Origin: Ruminococcus sp.
GTDB taxonomy: Bacteria; Bacillota; Clostridia; Oscillospirales; Acutalibacteraceae
Length of the DNA: 9,879 nucleotides
Direction: 5' to 3'
Assembly: GCA_003521625.1 (NCBI GenBank)
Contig: DPHV01000027.1
Span: 1-9,879 of the forward strand
Shown here: one piece after another, positions 1 through 6,829 of the stretch
How positions within the stretch are numbered: the stretch's first letter is position 1
How the letters are laid out: each line of letters starts with the position of its first letter
Position numbers and translations under genes: made by a program
Notes under the pieces: model-generated
The model's input: the letters and a program-made list of their open reading frames with translations, nothing else
Database searches by the model: none
What the model was told of the DNA's origin: nothing

Positions 1-1
1 C

Positions 2-259
2 AGTGATATTTCTGATGTGATGAACACGCTTTCTGACGATATGAAAACTTTTCTGCCGACTGATTTTTCAGTTGACGGAAATATCAAGAGTTCGCTTGAT
101 TCGTCAATGACAGGGGCAAACAGTAAAAGCGGACTTTCACTTGTACTCAATATCACAAACTTCAACAACTATTCAAGCGAAGATATAAATCAGCTTACAA
201 ATGAAATTATGGAAACTGCAGGTCAGTTTGCCAAAAGGAAAGGTATGGTGTTTGCGTGA
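2..259 (+). CDS. Phage tail tape measure protein, C-terminal end (partial)
   Basis: The reading frame is open from the first bases of the window and gives 85 residues before a TGA at 257-259, so this is the tail end of a gene that starts upstream. Tape measure proteins run through the tail tube lumen, set tail length and are ejected on infection. The call rests on position (directly before Dit and Tal) and on the C-terminal pattern: a short beta-like segment (LVLNITNFNNYS), then an acidic helix ending in a basic AKRKG segment. That pattern is common at the C-terminus of tape measure proteins of Gram-positive siphoviruses. The stop codon overlaps the GTG start of the next gene, which suggests translational coupling. 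The length, transmembrane segments and any lytic domain lie outside the window and cannot be judged. Confidence 0.75.
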   Translation, partial: SDISDVMNTLSDDMKTFLPTDFSVDGNIKSSLDSSMTGANSKSGLSLVLNITNFNNYSSEDINQLTNEIMETAGQFAKRKGMVFA

Positions 260-1311
260 ATTATTTTGAATACAACGGTGTTAAATCCTCTGATATGGGT
301 TTGTATATTCAGAGCAAAAATGTCTATTCTTCTCCGAAATTTGATTCACAGTTCGTATCAGTACCGGGCAGAAACGGTGACCTTATTGTTTCAAACAACA
401 GGTATGAAAACATTCAGATAATCTACAATGTTTTTCTGTCGGCAAAGTCCGTTGATGAGCTTGCAGAGAAATTGAGAAAAGTCAAAGCTTGGCTATATTC
501 ACAGCCGACAGGCTACCACACTCTTACCGACAGCTATGACAAGAAATTCTTCCGCAAGGCGTTGTTTGCATCTTCCCTTGATATTGAGGACGAGCTTAAC
601 AAAATCGGTGTATTTACAATCAGTTTTAACTGCAAGCCGTTTAAATACAGCTTTGACGGCAATCTGCCGCATTACATAAAAGGTACAGTTTCTGATTTCA
701 GCTTAATTTTCTGCCGAATGAACGGTTCAAGCAGTGAGAACAATTGGGGCAATCGTTGGAATCAGACTGTTGATTTAAAGCTCAGCGGTGAAAACAATAT
801 GTATATAATTGCTGAAAACTCCTGGGGTGACGGTAACTGGGGTACATATTCGCCCGCACAGCCAAACACAGTATATCTCAAGGTAAATGAAAACTGGAAA
901 AAGGACAATGCCCGTTTTGCAGTTTTCATCTTCGGCAGTAAAGGTGAGTATTGGTATTCAATGACGAATGTTGGCGGTGACGTTTACAGTGCTGTTTTGC
1001 CGACACCCTCATACACAACACTTGAAAATCCATATGCTTTTGAAAGCAAGCCGTACATAAGAGTATTTGGTAATGGCGACGGAAGTCTTGCCATTGAAAC
1101 GCAGAACGGCAGACAGCAGTGGAATTTTAAAAGCATTGATGAATACCTTGAGATTGATAGCGAACAGATGAATTTTTACAAGGATACCGTCCTTAAAAAT
1201 GATACTGTAACAGGAAGTGGATTTCCCACACTTGCACCCGGTGAAAACAAATTCATTCTCGGTGGCGGTGTTACAAGTCTTTCCGTATTTCCAAGGTGGT
1301 GTACGCTATGA
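256..1311 (+). CDS. dit: Distal tail protein (Dit, siphovirus tail component family) with inserted carbohydrate-binding-like segment
   Basis: 351 residues. Dit forms the hexameric ring joining the tail tube to the tail tip. The N-terminal half (about 1-140) has the family start (YFEYNGVKSSDMGLYI), the VPGRNGDL motif near 36-43 and a CKPFKY element near 126-131. The C-terminal half (about 256-351) has the typical NPYAFESKPYIRVFGNGDG run, the IDSEQMNFYKD element, the FPTLAPGENKF loop and a final PRW. Between them, at about 146-250, is an aromatic-rich insertion (NNWGNRWNQT, DGNWGTYSP, NENWKKDNARFAVF) resembling bacterial carbohydrate-binding modules, as in so-called evolved Dits. The GTG start at 256 is chosen because the family N-terminus begins there and the next in-frame ATG would remove it; AGGAAAGG lies about 12 bases upstream. 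The stop overlaps the Tal start as ATGA. The Dit call is strong; the insertion's ligand is unknown. Confidence 0.88.
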   Translation: MNYFEYNGVKSSDMGLYIQSKNVYSSPKFDSQFVSVPGRNGDLIVSNNRYENIQIIYNVFLSAKSVDELAEKLRKVKAWLYSQPTGYHTLTDSYDKKFFRKALFASSLDIEDELNKIGVFTISFNCKPFKYSFDGNLPHYIKGTVSDFSLIFCRMNGSSSENNWGNRWNQTVDLKLSGENNMYIIAENSWGDGNWGTYSPAQPNTVYLKVNENWKKDNARFAVFIFGSKGEYWYSMTNVGGDVYSAVLPTPSYTTLENPYAFESKPYIRVFGNGDGSLAIETQNGRQQWNFKSIDEYLEIDSEQMNFYKDTVLKNDTVTGSGFPTLAPGENKFILGGGVTSLSVFPRWCTL

Positions 1312-3803
1312 TTCCTATTCTTTACAAGGCAGATGCAACAGAATATGAAAATTACGGCATAGGCGCACTTTCCGAATGTACCTTATGCGAAGTAACAGAG
1401 GAGCGAAACGGTGCATTTGAATGTACGCTGAAATATCCCGTAACAGGCAGACTGTTTTCTGAACTTAAAAACGAAAGGCTTATAAAGGCAAAACATAACG
1501 ATACATCAAAGGAACAGCTTTTCAGAATTTACCGCATTACAACGCCCATAAACGGAATCGTAACAATCTATGCTCAGCACATTTCCTACGACCTTTCAAA
1601 TATAGCCGAGCTTATGTGGTCGAGTGCTTTGATTTCTCCCTCGCTTGCGATGAGCAGACTTTTTACAAAAACGGCAACAACGCACAATTTTAAATGCAGT
1701 ACGGACTTTTCTTCTGCAAAGCCTTTTTCGGTTTCAAAGCCAATGAGTGTAAGAGCCTGTCTTGGCGGTGTTGAGGGTTCAATGCTCGACCTTTGGGGCG
1801 GTGAATATGAGTGGGATAACTTCAATGTGATACTTCATTCAAAGCGTGGCAAGGACAACGGTGTAGTAATCGAGTACGGCAAAAATCTGACGGATATGGA
1901 ACAGGATAATGATTTTACAGATGTATATACAGATATTCTGCCCTATGCAGTTTTCTCTGATGAAAGCACAGAAAAGGTTGTTACTCTGTCCGAGATTACT
2001 TTGCCTATTATCGACAACCCCACAAGGCAGAAAACTCTGATAAAGGATTTCACAGAGTTTTTTGACGATAAGGCAAGCATAAACGAAAACAGCCTGCGTA
2101 ATAAAGCAAAGAATTTTATAAAAGCAAATCCCCTCGGGGTTGAAACACCTACACTTACCGTTGCATTCGAACCTTTGTGGAAACAGCCTGAATACTCTGC
2201 AATTTTAGAAAGAGTTTCCCTCTGCGATACGGTCACAATCAGACATTCCGCATTAGGCATCACAGCAAAGTCAAAGGTTATCAAAACCGTCTATGACTCA
2301 CTTGCAGAGAAGTATGTTTCAATCACCCTCGGCAGTGCAAAGTCCAATTTTGTGAACACAGTTGGTGATATAAAAACAGAACTTTCAGAGGTAAAGAACA
2401 GGACGGAGCATTTTCCGCTCCTCATAAATACCGCAGTGAAAAATGCAACCTCACTCATTACCGGGCAGAACGGCGGCTATGTTGTAATAAACACAAACAG
2501 CGTGAGCGGTCAGCCGTATGAACTTTTAATTCTTGATGCACCAACAATCGAAAGTGCCGTCAATGTATGGCGGTGGAATGTTGGCGGCTTAGGCTTTTCG
2601 AAGAACGGCTACAACGGTCCTTACGAAACTGCAATAACCTCTGACGGACAGATTGTAGCTGACTTCATAACAAGCGGAAGTCTTACTGCAAATATCATAA
2701 AAGCAGGAGTGATAAGCTCCTTTGACAATTCCTCTTGGTGGGATTTAGAAAGCGGAGAGGTTCACCTCAAAGCCTATGCAAGCACAGAAACAGTCAAGGA
2801 AATAAATGAAAAAATTGATGTAACAGACAAGCGGGTTGACGAAACAAATGATAAGATTGATGCTGTGAATAATCAGCTTCATGGAGTGCGTGGAACTATC
2901 TCAACCGTTATAGAAAAAACTGCTGAATTACAGATTAATGCTGACAAGCTGAGCAGTACGGTATCTTCTCTTACTACAACAGTTGAAACAATCGACAGCA
3001 CTCTTGAAACAGAGCAAGGTAGAATAACGTCTGCCGAAAACAAAATATCATCTCTTGAACAGACCGCAGACAACCTTTCCGTAAAAATTGAAGAGCAGTA
3101 TGTGGGCGGTATGAACTACATTCAGAATTCCGCAGGACTTAACGGAATGAGTGATGATTGGATATATTCGGGAAAGGTCAGTACAGGAACATCTACTGAC
3201 ATCAGCAGTAACACAAGCTCAAATTCCTGTTTTATTATGGGCAGTTCATCAACACTAAGTCAGACAGTGAATGAAATCGTTCCCGACAGGTCTTATACGG
3301 TATCAATCAGAGCAAGAAAACCGTATTCAGCATATACCGCATATTTCTACATTCAATACAACGGCATCAAAAAGGAATATCTTTTCAACACCACCGATTC
3401 ATTTGATTGGACTGATTTTTCCGTTGTACTGCCCGATGTTTCCGACTCGTCAATTACCATATGTGCATACAGTCGTGACGCACCTTTGTATATCTCCGAT
3501 ATTATGCTCACAGACGGAAGTATTGCAAGAAAGTGGACTCCTTCGCCAAATGAGATATACACAAATGAGGTTAAAATCGACCGCAAAGGAATTGAGGTTT
3601 CAAACAGCAAATCAAAGCAGAAAACGGTAATCACAAACACAGAGTTTTCCGGCTACTACAACAACGAGAAGATTTTTACTCTGAATAAAGACGAAACGCA
3701 AACGAAGAAAACCACTGTTGACGGAGAACTCACAATAGGCAAAACAAAGTTCATTCCAATGGCTGATATATCACAGGGACTTAACATTGTAATACTCGAT
3801 TAA
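1308..3803 (+). CDS. Tail-associated protein (Tal; phage tail spike / prophage endopeptidase tail family)
   Basis: 831 residues; it forms the baseplate hub or tip spike beneath Dit. The N-terminal part (about 1-345) has the look of the prophage tail endopeptidase family (hub fold), starting MIPILYKADA. No catalytic motif of a NlpC/P60 or M23 peptidase is visible, so enzyme activity is not claimed. Next comes a linker with WRWNVGGLGFS (about 421-431), common in such proteins, then a long heptad-rich coiled coil (about 494-597), probably trimeric. A jelly-roll-like carbohydrate-binding-type region follows (about 602-740), ending in the KWTPSPNEIYT element, and then a beta-rich end that may attach further fibres. 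The ATG at 1308 is chosen over the GTG codons at 1296 and 1299 because AAGGTGG at 1293-1299 sits 8 bases before it and it overlaps the Dit stop as ATGA. Confidence 0.85.
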   Translation: MIPILYKADATEYENYGIGALSECTLCEVTEERNGAFECTLKYPVTGRLFSELKNERLIKAKHNDTSKEQLFRIYRITTPINGIVTIYAQHISYDLSNIAELMWSSALISPSLAMSRLFTKTATTHNFKCSTDFSSAKPFSVSKPMSVRACLGGVEGSMLDLWGGEYEWDNFNVILHSKRGKDNGVVIEYGKNLTDMEQDNDFTDVYTDILPYAVFSDESTEKVVTLSEITLPIIDNPTRQKTLIKDFTEFFDDKASINENSLRNKAKNFIKANPLGVETPTLTVAFEPLWKQPEYSAILERVSLCDTVTIRHSALGITAKSKVIKTVYDSLAEKYVSITLGSAKSNFVNTVGDIKTELSEVKNRTEHFPLLINTAVKNATSLITGQNGGYVVINTNSVSGQPYELLILDAPTIESAVNVWRWNVGGLGFSKNGYNGPYETAITSDGQIVADFITSGSLTANIIKAGVISSFDNSSWWDLESGEVHLKAYASTETVKEINEKIDVTDKRVDETNDKIDAVNNQLHGVRGTISTVIEKTAELQINADKLSSTVSSLTTTVETIDSTLETEQGRITSAENKISSLEQTADNLSVKIEEQYVGGMNYIQNSAGLNGMSDDWIYSGKVSTGTSTDISSNTSSNSCFIMGSSSTLSQTVNEIVPDRSYTVSIRARKPYSAYTAYFYIQYNGIKKEYLFNTTDSFDWTDFSVVLPDVSDSSITICAYSRDAPLYISDIMLTDGSIARKWTPSPNEIYTNEVKIDRKGIEVSNSKSKQKTVITNTEFSGYYNNEKIFTLNKDETQTKKTTVDGELTIGKTKFIPMADISQGLNIVILD

Positions 3804-3808
3804 GGAGG
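3802..3808 (+). promoter_or_regulatory. Strong ribosome binding site before the tail fibre gene
   Basis: AAGGAGG overlaps the last base of the Tal stop codon and lies 7 bases before the ATG at 3816. It fixes the start of the DUF859-type gene and shows that the gene is translated from its own strong site as well as being in the tail operon. Confidence 0.85.
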
Positions 3809-3815
3809 CTTTTAA

Positions 3816-5168
3816 ATGGCAGACAAAGCGTCTGTTTTAAACAGGGTTGAAACGGTTTCTATTGATACGGACACCGCATCGGTTTCACTCAATACTACCG
3901 TTTACAACTCATCATATAAGCATCAGCTGACAATACATATACGAGGAGTTCCGATTGCAAGCGTGGATAATATATCGTGGTCAACGGGAACTGCACAGAG
4001 GACAATAACTCTTTCAAACGACACAAAAGAGGCAATACAGAAATATATGTTTGAGGACAAGTCGGTATCAGCAACTTTTGTTCTTGCAACCAGCAAGGGT
4101 TCTACTCTTATCGGCACTTCATCAAAGACTGCGACAATTCGGACAAAGGCGGCAAACTCTGCACCTCTGTTTTCTGAATTCACTTGTGCAGACAGCAACA
4201 GCACCACTTCAGCAGTTACAGGCGGCAACCCTTACTACATACAAAACTTTTCAACTCTGAAAATAACTCCGGGGACTGCCACATCAAGGAACTGGTCGCA
4301 AATTACAAAATACACAGCCGTATGCAACGGAGTGACTGTTTCAAATACTGACGGCGGTGTTTTAAATCTCGGCAAAATTTCAAAGAGTGGAAATATTACC
4401 GTAAAGGTGACGGTCACAGATTCACGAGGATATACAAAAAGTGTTTTCAAAACGATAAATGTTATCCCGTATGACAAACCGAATGTATATTCAATTACAC
4501 TCCGCAGGACTAATGAAATCGAGTCGGAAATGCAGCTTGTTTTCAGCGGTTCAATTTCATCAATCACCATTGACGGAACAGACAAAAATAGCCTTAAATC
4601 AGTCCGTTACCGTTACAAGAAAACGAATGCATCATCATACGGAAGTTTCATAGATTTATTAAGCTCGGTCGCAGTAAGCGGCACGAGCTTTTCTTTTTCT
4701 AACTTGGAGCTTTGTGACTTTGATGTAAATTCATCGTACAATTTCCACCTTGAAATTCGTGACGTTTTCGGCTCTATGACTGTTACGGATATGTATTTTA
4801 CCGTACCACAAGGCACGCCGCTTATTGCACTTCGAAAGAAGATGGTGGGCATTAACAACCCAAACCCAAAGGCGGCTCTTGATGTGACGGGCGAAATATA
4901 TATGAACGACTTCAGTGTTATGGGAGTACAGCAGGAGGCTATTGCCGATGACGTAAGCCTTAACGAGTTGACCTCACCCGGCATCTATTTCAGACGGTCT
5001 GTACCGCAGGAAAACCTCAATTATCCTGCACTTGTATTTGGTATGCTTGAGGTGTTTTCCTGCAGCGTAAATCTTGTAATTCAGCGCTACACCGCAAGGG
5101 ATTCACCCTTTGATATGTATATTCGTTCAAGGGTGAACTCCACGTGGGGTGCGTGGGTTAAAAAATAG
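3816..5168 (+). CDS. Phage minor structural protein, DUF859-like tail fibre with pyocin-knob-like C-terminus
   Basis: 450 residues with no cytoplasmic-enzyme features; beta-rich and full of Ser and Thr. Residues 1-110 form a beta-rich N-terminal domain. Two Ig/fibronectin-like stretches follow (about 115-220, containing VTVTDSRGYTKSVFKTINVIPYD, and about 221-332, with a matching LEIRDVFGS near 312-320). A VGINNPNPKAALDVTGEI segment at 344-361 is the kind of attachment and trimerisation motif seen in tail fibres. The end (about 380-450: LTSPGIYFRRS, LEVFSCSVNLVIQRYT, STWGAWVKK) resembles the pyocin-knob fold at the tips of many phage fibres and R-type pyocin fibres. It probably contacts the host receptor, working with the Dit and Tal binding modules. 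The ATG is set by AAGGAGG 7 bases upstream. The family is recognised from the VTDSRG and VIPYD pattern; the receptor cannot be told. Confidence 0.75.
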   Translation: MADKASVLNRVETVSIDTDTASVSLNTTVYNSSYKHQLTIHIRGVPIASVDNISWSTGTAQRTITLSNDTKEAIQKYMFEDKSVSATFVLATSKGSTLIGTSSKTATIRTKAANSAPLFSEFTCADSNSTTSAVTGGNPYYIQNFSTLKITPGTATSRNWSQITKYTAVCNGVTVSNTDGGVLNLGKISKSGNITVKVTVTDSRGYTKSVFKTINVIPYDKPNVYSITLRRTNEIESEMQLVFSGSISSITIDGTDKNSLKSVRYRYKKTNASSYGSFIDLLSSVAVSGTSFSFSNLELCDFDVNSSYNFHLEIRDVFGSMTVTDMYFTVPQGTPLIALRKKMVGINNPNPKAALDVTGEIYMNDFSVMGVQQEAIADDVSLNELTSPGIYFRRSVPQENLNYPALVFGMLEVFSCSVNLVIQRYTARDSPFDMYIRSRVNSTWGAWVKK

Positions 5169-5194
5169 AAAATAAAATGATTGGAGGAATTTTT

Positions 5195-5599
5195 ATGAAA
5201 CAAATCTGGAACACAATACAAATTGTTTTCTCCGCTTTCGGCGGCTTTCTTGGCTGGTTCTTAGGCGGAGCAGACGGCTTTTTGTATGCGCTTATCGCCT
5301 TTGTAGTTACCGACTACATAACAGGACTTATGTGCGCTTTTGCAGACAGAAACCTGTCAAGCGAGATAGGTTTTAAAGGCATCTGCCGAAAGGTGCTGAT
5401 TTTCGCTCTTGTGGGAATTGCAAATCTTGTTGATGTGTTTATCTTACAGGAAGTTGGAGTTTTGCGAACGGCAGTAATCTTCTTCTACCTTTCAAACGAG
5501 GGAGTTTCAATTTTAGAGAACTCGGCACATCTCGGACTTCCGATTCCGCAGAAATTAAAAGATGTACTTTCACAATTACACAACAGGGAGGGAAAATGA
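5195..5599 (+). CDS. Phage holin (holin family 4, Cph1/toxin-secretion type)
   Basis: 134 residues. Holins assemble in the cell membrane and, at a set time, open lesions that let the lysin reach the wall. Hydrophobic segments are seen at about 8-24, 28-48, 65-84 and 87-100. The family signature is clear: DYITGL after the second segment, the GFKGICRKV basic turn, then FFYLSNEGVSILENSAHLG and GLPIPQKLKDVLSQL near the C-terminus. Length fits the family (about 130-145). The ATG at 5195 is chosen over an ATG at 5177 because GGAGG at 5183-5187 lies 7 bases before 5195, and the six extra residues would be encoded by the Shine-Dalgarno region itself. It is followed at once by the small ORF and the amidase, giving a standard holin-lysin cassette. 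Confidence 0.92.
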   Translation: MKQIWNTIQIVFSAFGGFLGWFLGGADGFLYALIAFVVTDYITGLMCAFADRNLSSEIGFKGICRKVLIFALVGIANLVDVFILQEVGVLRTAVIFFYLSNEGVSILENSAHLGLPIPQKLKDVLSQLHNREGK

Positions 5600-5686
5600 A
5601 TGGCTGACGAAAAAGTAATTACAACCGAGCAGAACATTCCTGCAGAAACACTTGAAAATTTATCAAACAACAAAGGAGAGGAATAA
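5600..5686 (+). CDS. Small hypothetical protein between holin and lysin (28 residues)
   Basis: An ATG at 5600, directly after the holin stop (5597-5599), opens a frame of 28 codons ending in TAA at 5684-5686. AGGGAGGG at 5585-5592 lies 7 bases upstream, a better site than a non-translated spacer would be expected to keep. The product starts MADEKVITTEQ and ends in an Asn- and Glu-rich tail (NNKGEE). It is hydrophilic and acidic, with no membrane segment or signal peptide. The RBS of the amidase lies within its 3' end, so translating it could feed ribosomes to the lysin gene. I do not recognise a family. It may be a real small protein of the lysis cassette or mainly a translational coupler. 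Confidence 0.5.
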   Translation: MADEKVITTEQNIPAETLENLSNNKGEE

Positions 5687-5688
5687 CA

Positions 5689-6621
5689 ATGGCTTACACA
5701 AACAGTAAATTAGTAAACTACACAAGAATTTCACCGAACAGGAGCGTCAACAGAAATCATACTATCGACACCATTTCCATTCACTGCGTGGTAGGACAGT
5801 GTTCTGTTGAAACCCTCGGCTCAATCTTTGCATCAACAAGCAAGGAAGCATCTTCTAACTACGGCATCGGCTATGACGGACGAGTCGGTTTGTATGTTGA
5901 GGAAAAAGACCGCAGCTGGTGTACCTCATCTGCATCAAATGATAACAGAGCAATCACCATTGAGGTTGCGTCCGATACCTACCACCCTTACAAAGTCAAC
6001 AATACCGCCTACAAGTCGCTGATTAAATTGCTTGTTGACATCTGCAAGCGAAACGGCATCAAAAAGCTTGTGTGGTCAACAAACAAGTCGGATAGAATGA
6101 ACCACCTTAACGGCTGCAATATGACGGTTCACAGGGATTACGCTAACAAGTCCTGTCCGGGCGATTATCTTTACAATCTCCACGGTCAGATTGCAAAGGA
6201 AGTAAATGCACAGCTTGGCTCAGGCACATCTTCAACGGCAACAACGGTAAAGAAAACTCTGTATCGTGTCCGCAAAACCTGGAAAGATGCAAAATCTCAA
6301 AAGGGTGCGTTTAACGATTTATCAAATGCAAAGAAGTGCGCCGATAATAACAAGGGCTATTCTGTATTTGATGAGAACGGAAAGGCTGTTTACACATCAA
6401 AAGCTATGAACAGCACAAGCTCCTTCAAGGTGCAGATTTCAATTTCTGACCTGAACATCCGCAAAGGTCCCGGCACAAACTACGCCGCAACAGGCAAGTT
6501 CACAGGCAAGGGAGTTTTCACCATTGTAGAAACAAAACAAGGTACAGGTTCAGCCAAAGGCTGGGGCAAGTTGAAAAGCGGTGCCGGCTGGATTGCGCTG
6601 GACTACGCAACAAGAATTTAA
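5689..6621 (+). CDS. N-acetylmuramoyl-L-alanine amidase endolysin (Amidase_2 / PGRP fold, SPOR-like and SH3-like regions)
   Basis: 310 residues. It cleaves the amide bond between N-acetylmuramic acid and L-alanine in peptidoglycan to lyse the host. The catalytic domain is about 1-175: zinc ligands are likely His32 (SIHCVVG), His148 (TVHRDY) and Cys156 (KSCPGDYL), with Glu92 (TIEV) in the active site. Residues 190-235 (LYRVRKTWKDAKSQKGAF, then a GYSVFDENGKAVY strand) look like the SPOR-like segment often found in Firmicutes amidases. Residues 246-310 look like a bacterial SH3 wall-binding domain (LNIRKGPGTNY, GWGKLKSGAGWI). There is no signal peptide, so export depends on the holin just upstream. 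The ATG is set by AGGAG at 5674-5678, which lies in the preceding small ORF. A terminator follows 21 bases after the stop. Confidence 0.93.
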   Translation: MAYTNSKLVNYTRISPNRSVNRNHTIDTISIHCVVGQCSVETLGSIFASTSKEASSNYGIGYDGRVGLYVEEKDRSWCTSSASNDNRAITIEVASDTYHPYKVNNTAYKSLIKLLVDICKRNGIKKLVWSTNKSDRMNHLNGCNMTVHRDYANKSCPGDYLYNLHGQIAKEVNAQLGSGTSSTATTVKKTLYRVRKTWKDAKSQKGAFNDLSNAKKCADNNKGYSVFDENGKAVYTSKAMNSTSSFKVQISISDLNIRKGPGTNYAATGKFTGKGVFTIVETKQGTGSAKGWGKLKSGAGWIALDYATRI

Positions 6622-6642
6622 CTGAATATCTTTAAAGTACTT

Positions 6643-6685
6643 ATGCCCGTCGGAGATTGATTTCTCTGACGGGCATTATTTTTTT
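6643..6685 (+). terminator. Rho-independent terminator closing the late (tail-lysis) operon
   Basis: A 14-bp stem (6643-6656 pairing with 6663-6676, with one G:T pair) encloses a 6-base loop, and a run of T with a single A interruption follows (6676-6685). The stem core is GCCCGTC against GACGGGC. There is no matching A tract on the 5' side, so it works mainly for + strand transcripts coming from the amidase gene. Confidence 0.92.
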
Positions 6686-6701
6686 GTCTGTAGACGAAAG
6701 A
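6680..6701. repeat. 22-bp near-perfect palindrome after the terminator; candidate operator or attachment core
   Basis: Reading outward from the central dinucleotide GT (6690-6691), 9 of 11 base pairs are complementary; the inner part is TTGTCTGTAGACGAA with only T:G mismatches. It partly uses the terminator T run, so some symmetry is fortuitous. Serine integrase attachment sites are imperfect palindromes about a central dinucleotide, and this lies in the gap before the recombinase operon. A regulator-binding site is equally possible. Confidence 0.3.
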
Positions 6702-6829
6702 TGTAAAGGAAGAGGTTATACACAGAGCTATTTTTTACGCCCATTTTTTCTCAAACTTCGGAAATTAAGTCGACTGGGCTGCATAGCTGTCAGAAAGGAT
6801 GACCTTTCAACGATAGGAGGACTAAAGTT
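6686..6829 (+). promoter_or_regulatory. Noncoding gap and leader of the recombinase operon
   Basis: 144 noncoding bases separate the lysin terminator from the next gene. They must hold the start signals for the recombinase operon, but I find no convincing -35/-10 pair; the nearest -10-like stretch is TTATAC at 6716-6721 without a good -35. A small perfect hairpin (GAAAGG, loop ATGA, CCTTTC, 6793-6808) lies just before the ribosome binding site AGGAGG (6815-6820), which is 9 bases ahead of the ATG. This position also fits the usual place of attP between lysin and integrase. Confidence 0.45.

Noticed and set aside
1296..1307. Upstream GTG starts for Tal
   Set aside because: They lie inside the Shine-Dalgarno stretch AAGGTGG; the ATG at 1308 has correct spacing and overlaps the Dit stop.
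1943..2284. Minus-strand frame of 113 codons inside Tal
   Set aside because: It is a shadow of the Tal gene, with no ribosome binding site or recognisable product.
3271..3630. Plus-strand frame of 119 codons inside the distal part of Tal
   Set aside because: It overlaps a conserved Tal region in another frame, with odd composition and no start signal.
4613..4984. Minus-strand frame of 123 codons inside the tail fibre gene
   Set aside because: It lies wholly within a well-supported + strand gene, and its product has no recognisable features.
5177..5194. Upstream ATG for the holin
   Set aside because: The added residues would be encoded by the GGAGG region, which is correctly spaced for the ATG at 5195.
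6686..6829. tRNA, small RNA or CRISPR in the gap
   Set aside because: There is no cloverleaf, spaced repeats or second terminator; only the palindrome and the hairpin are visible.
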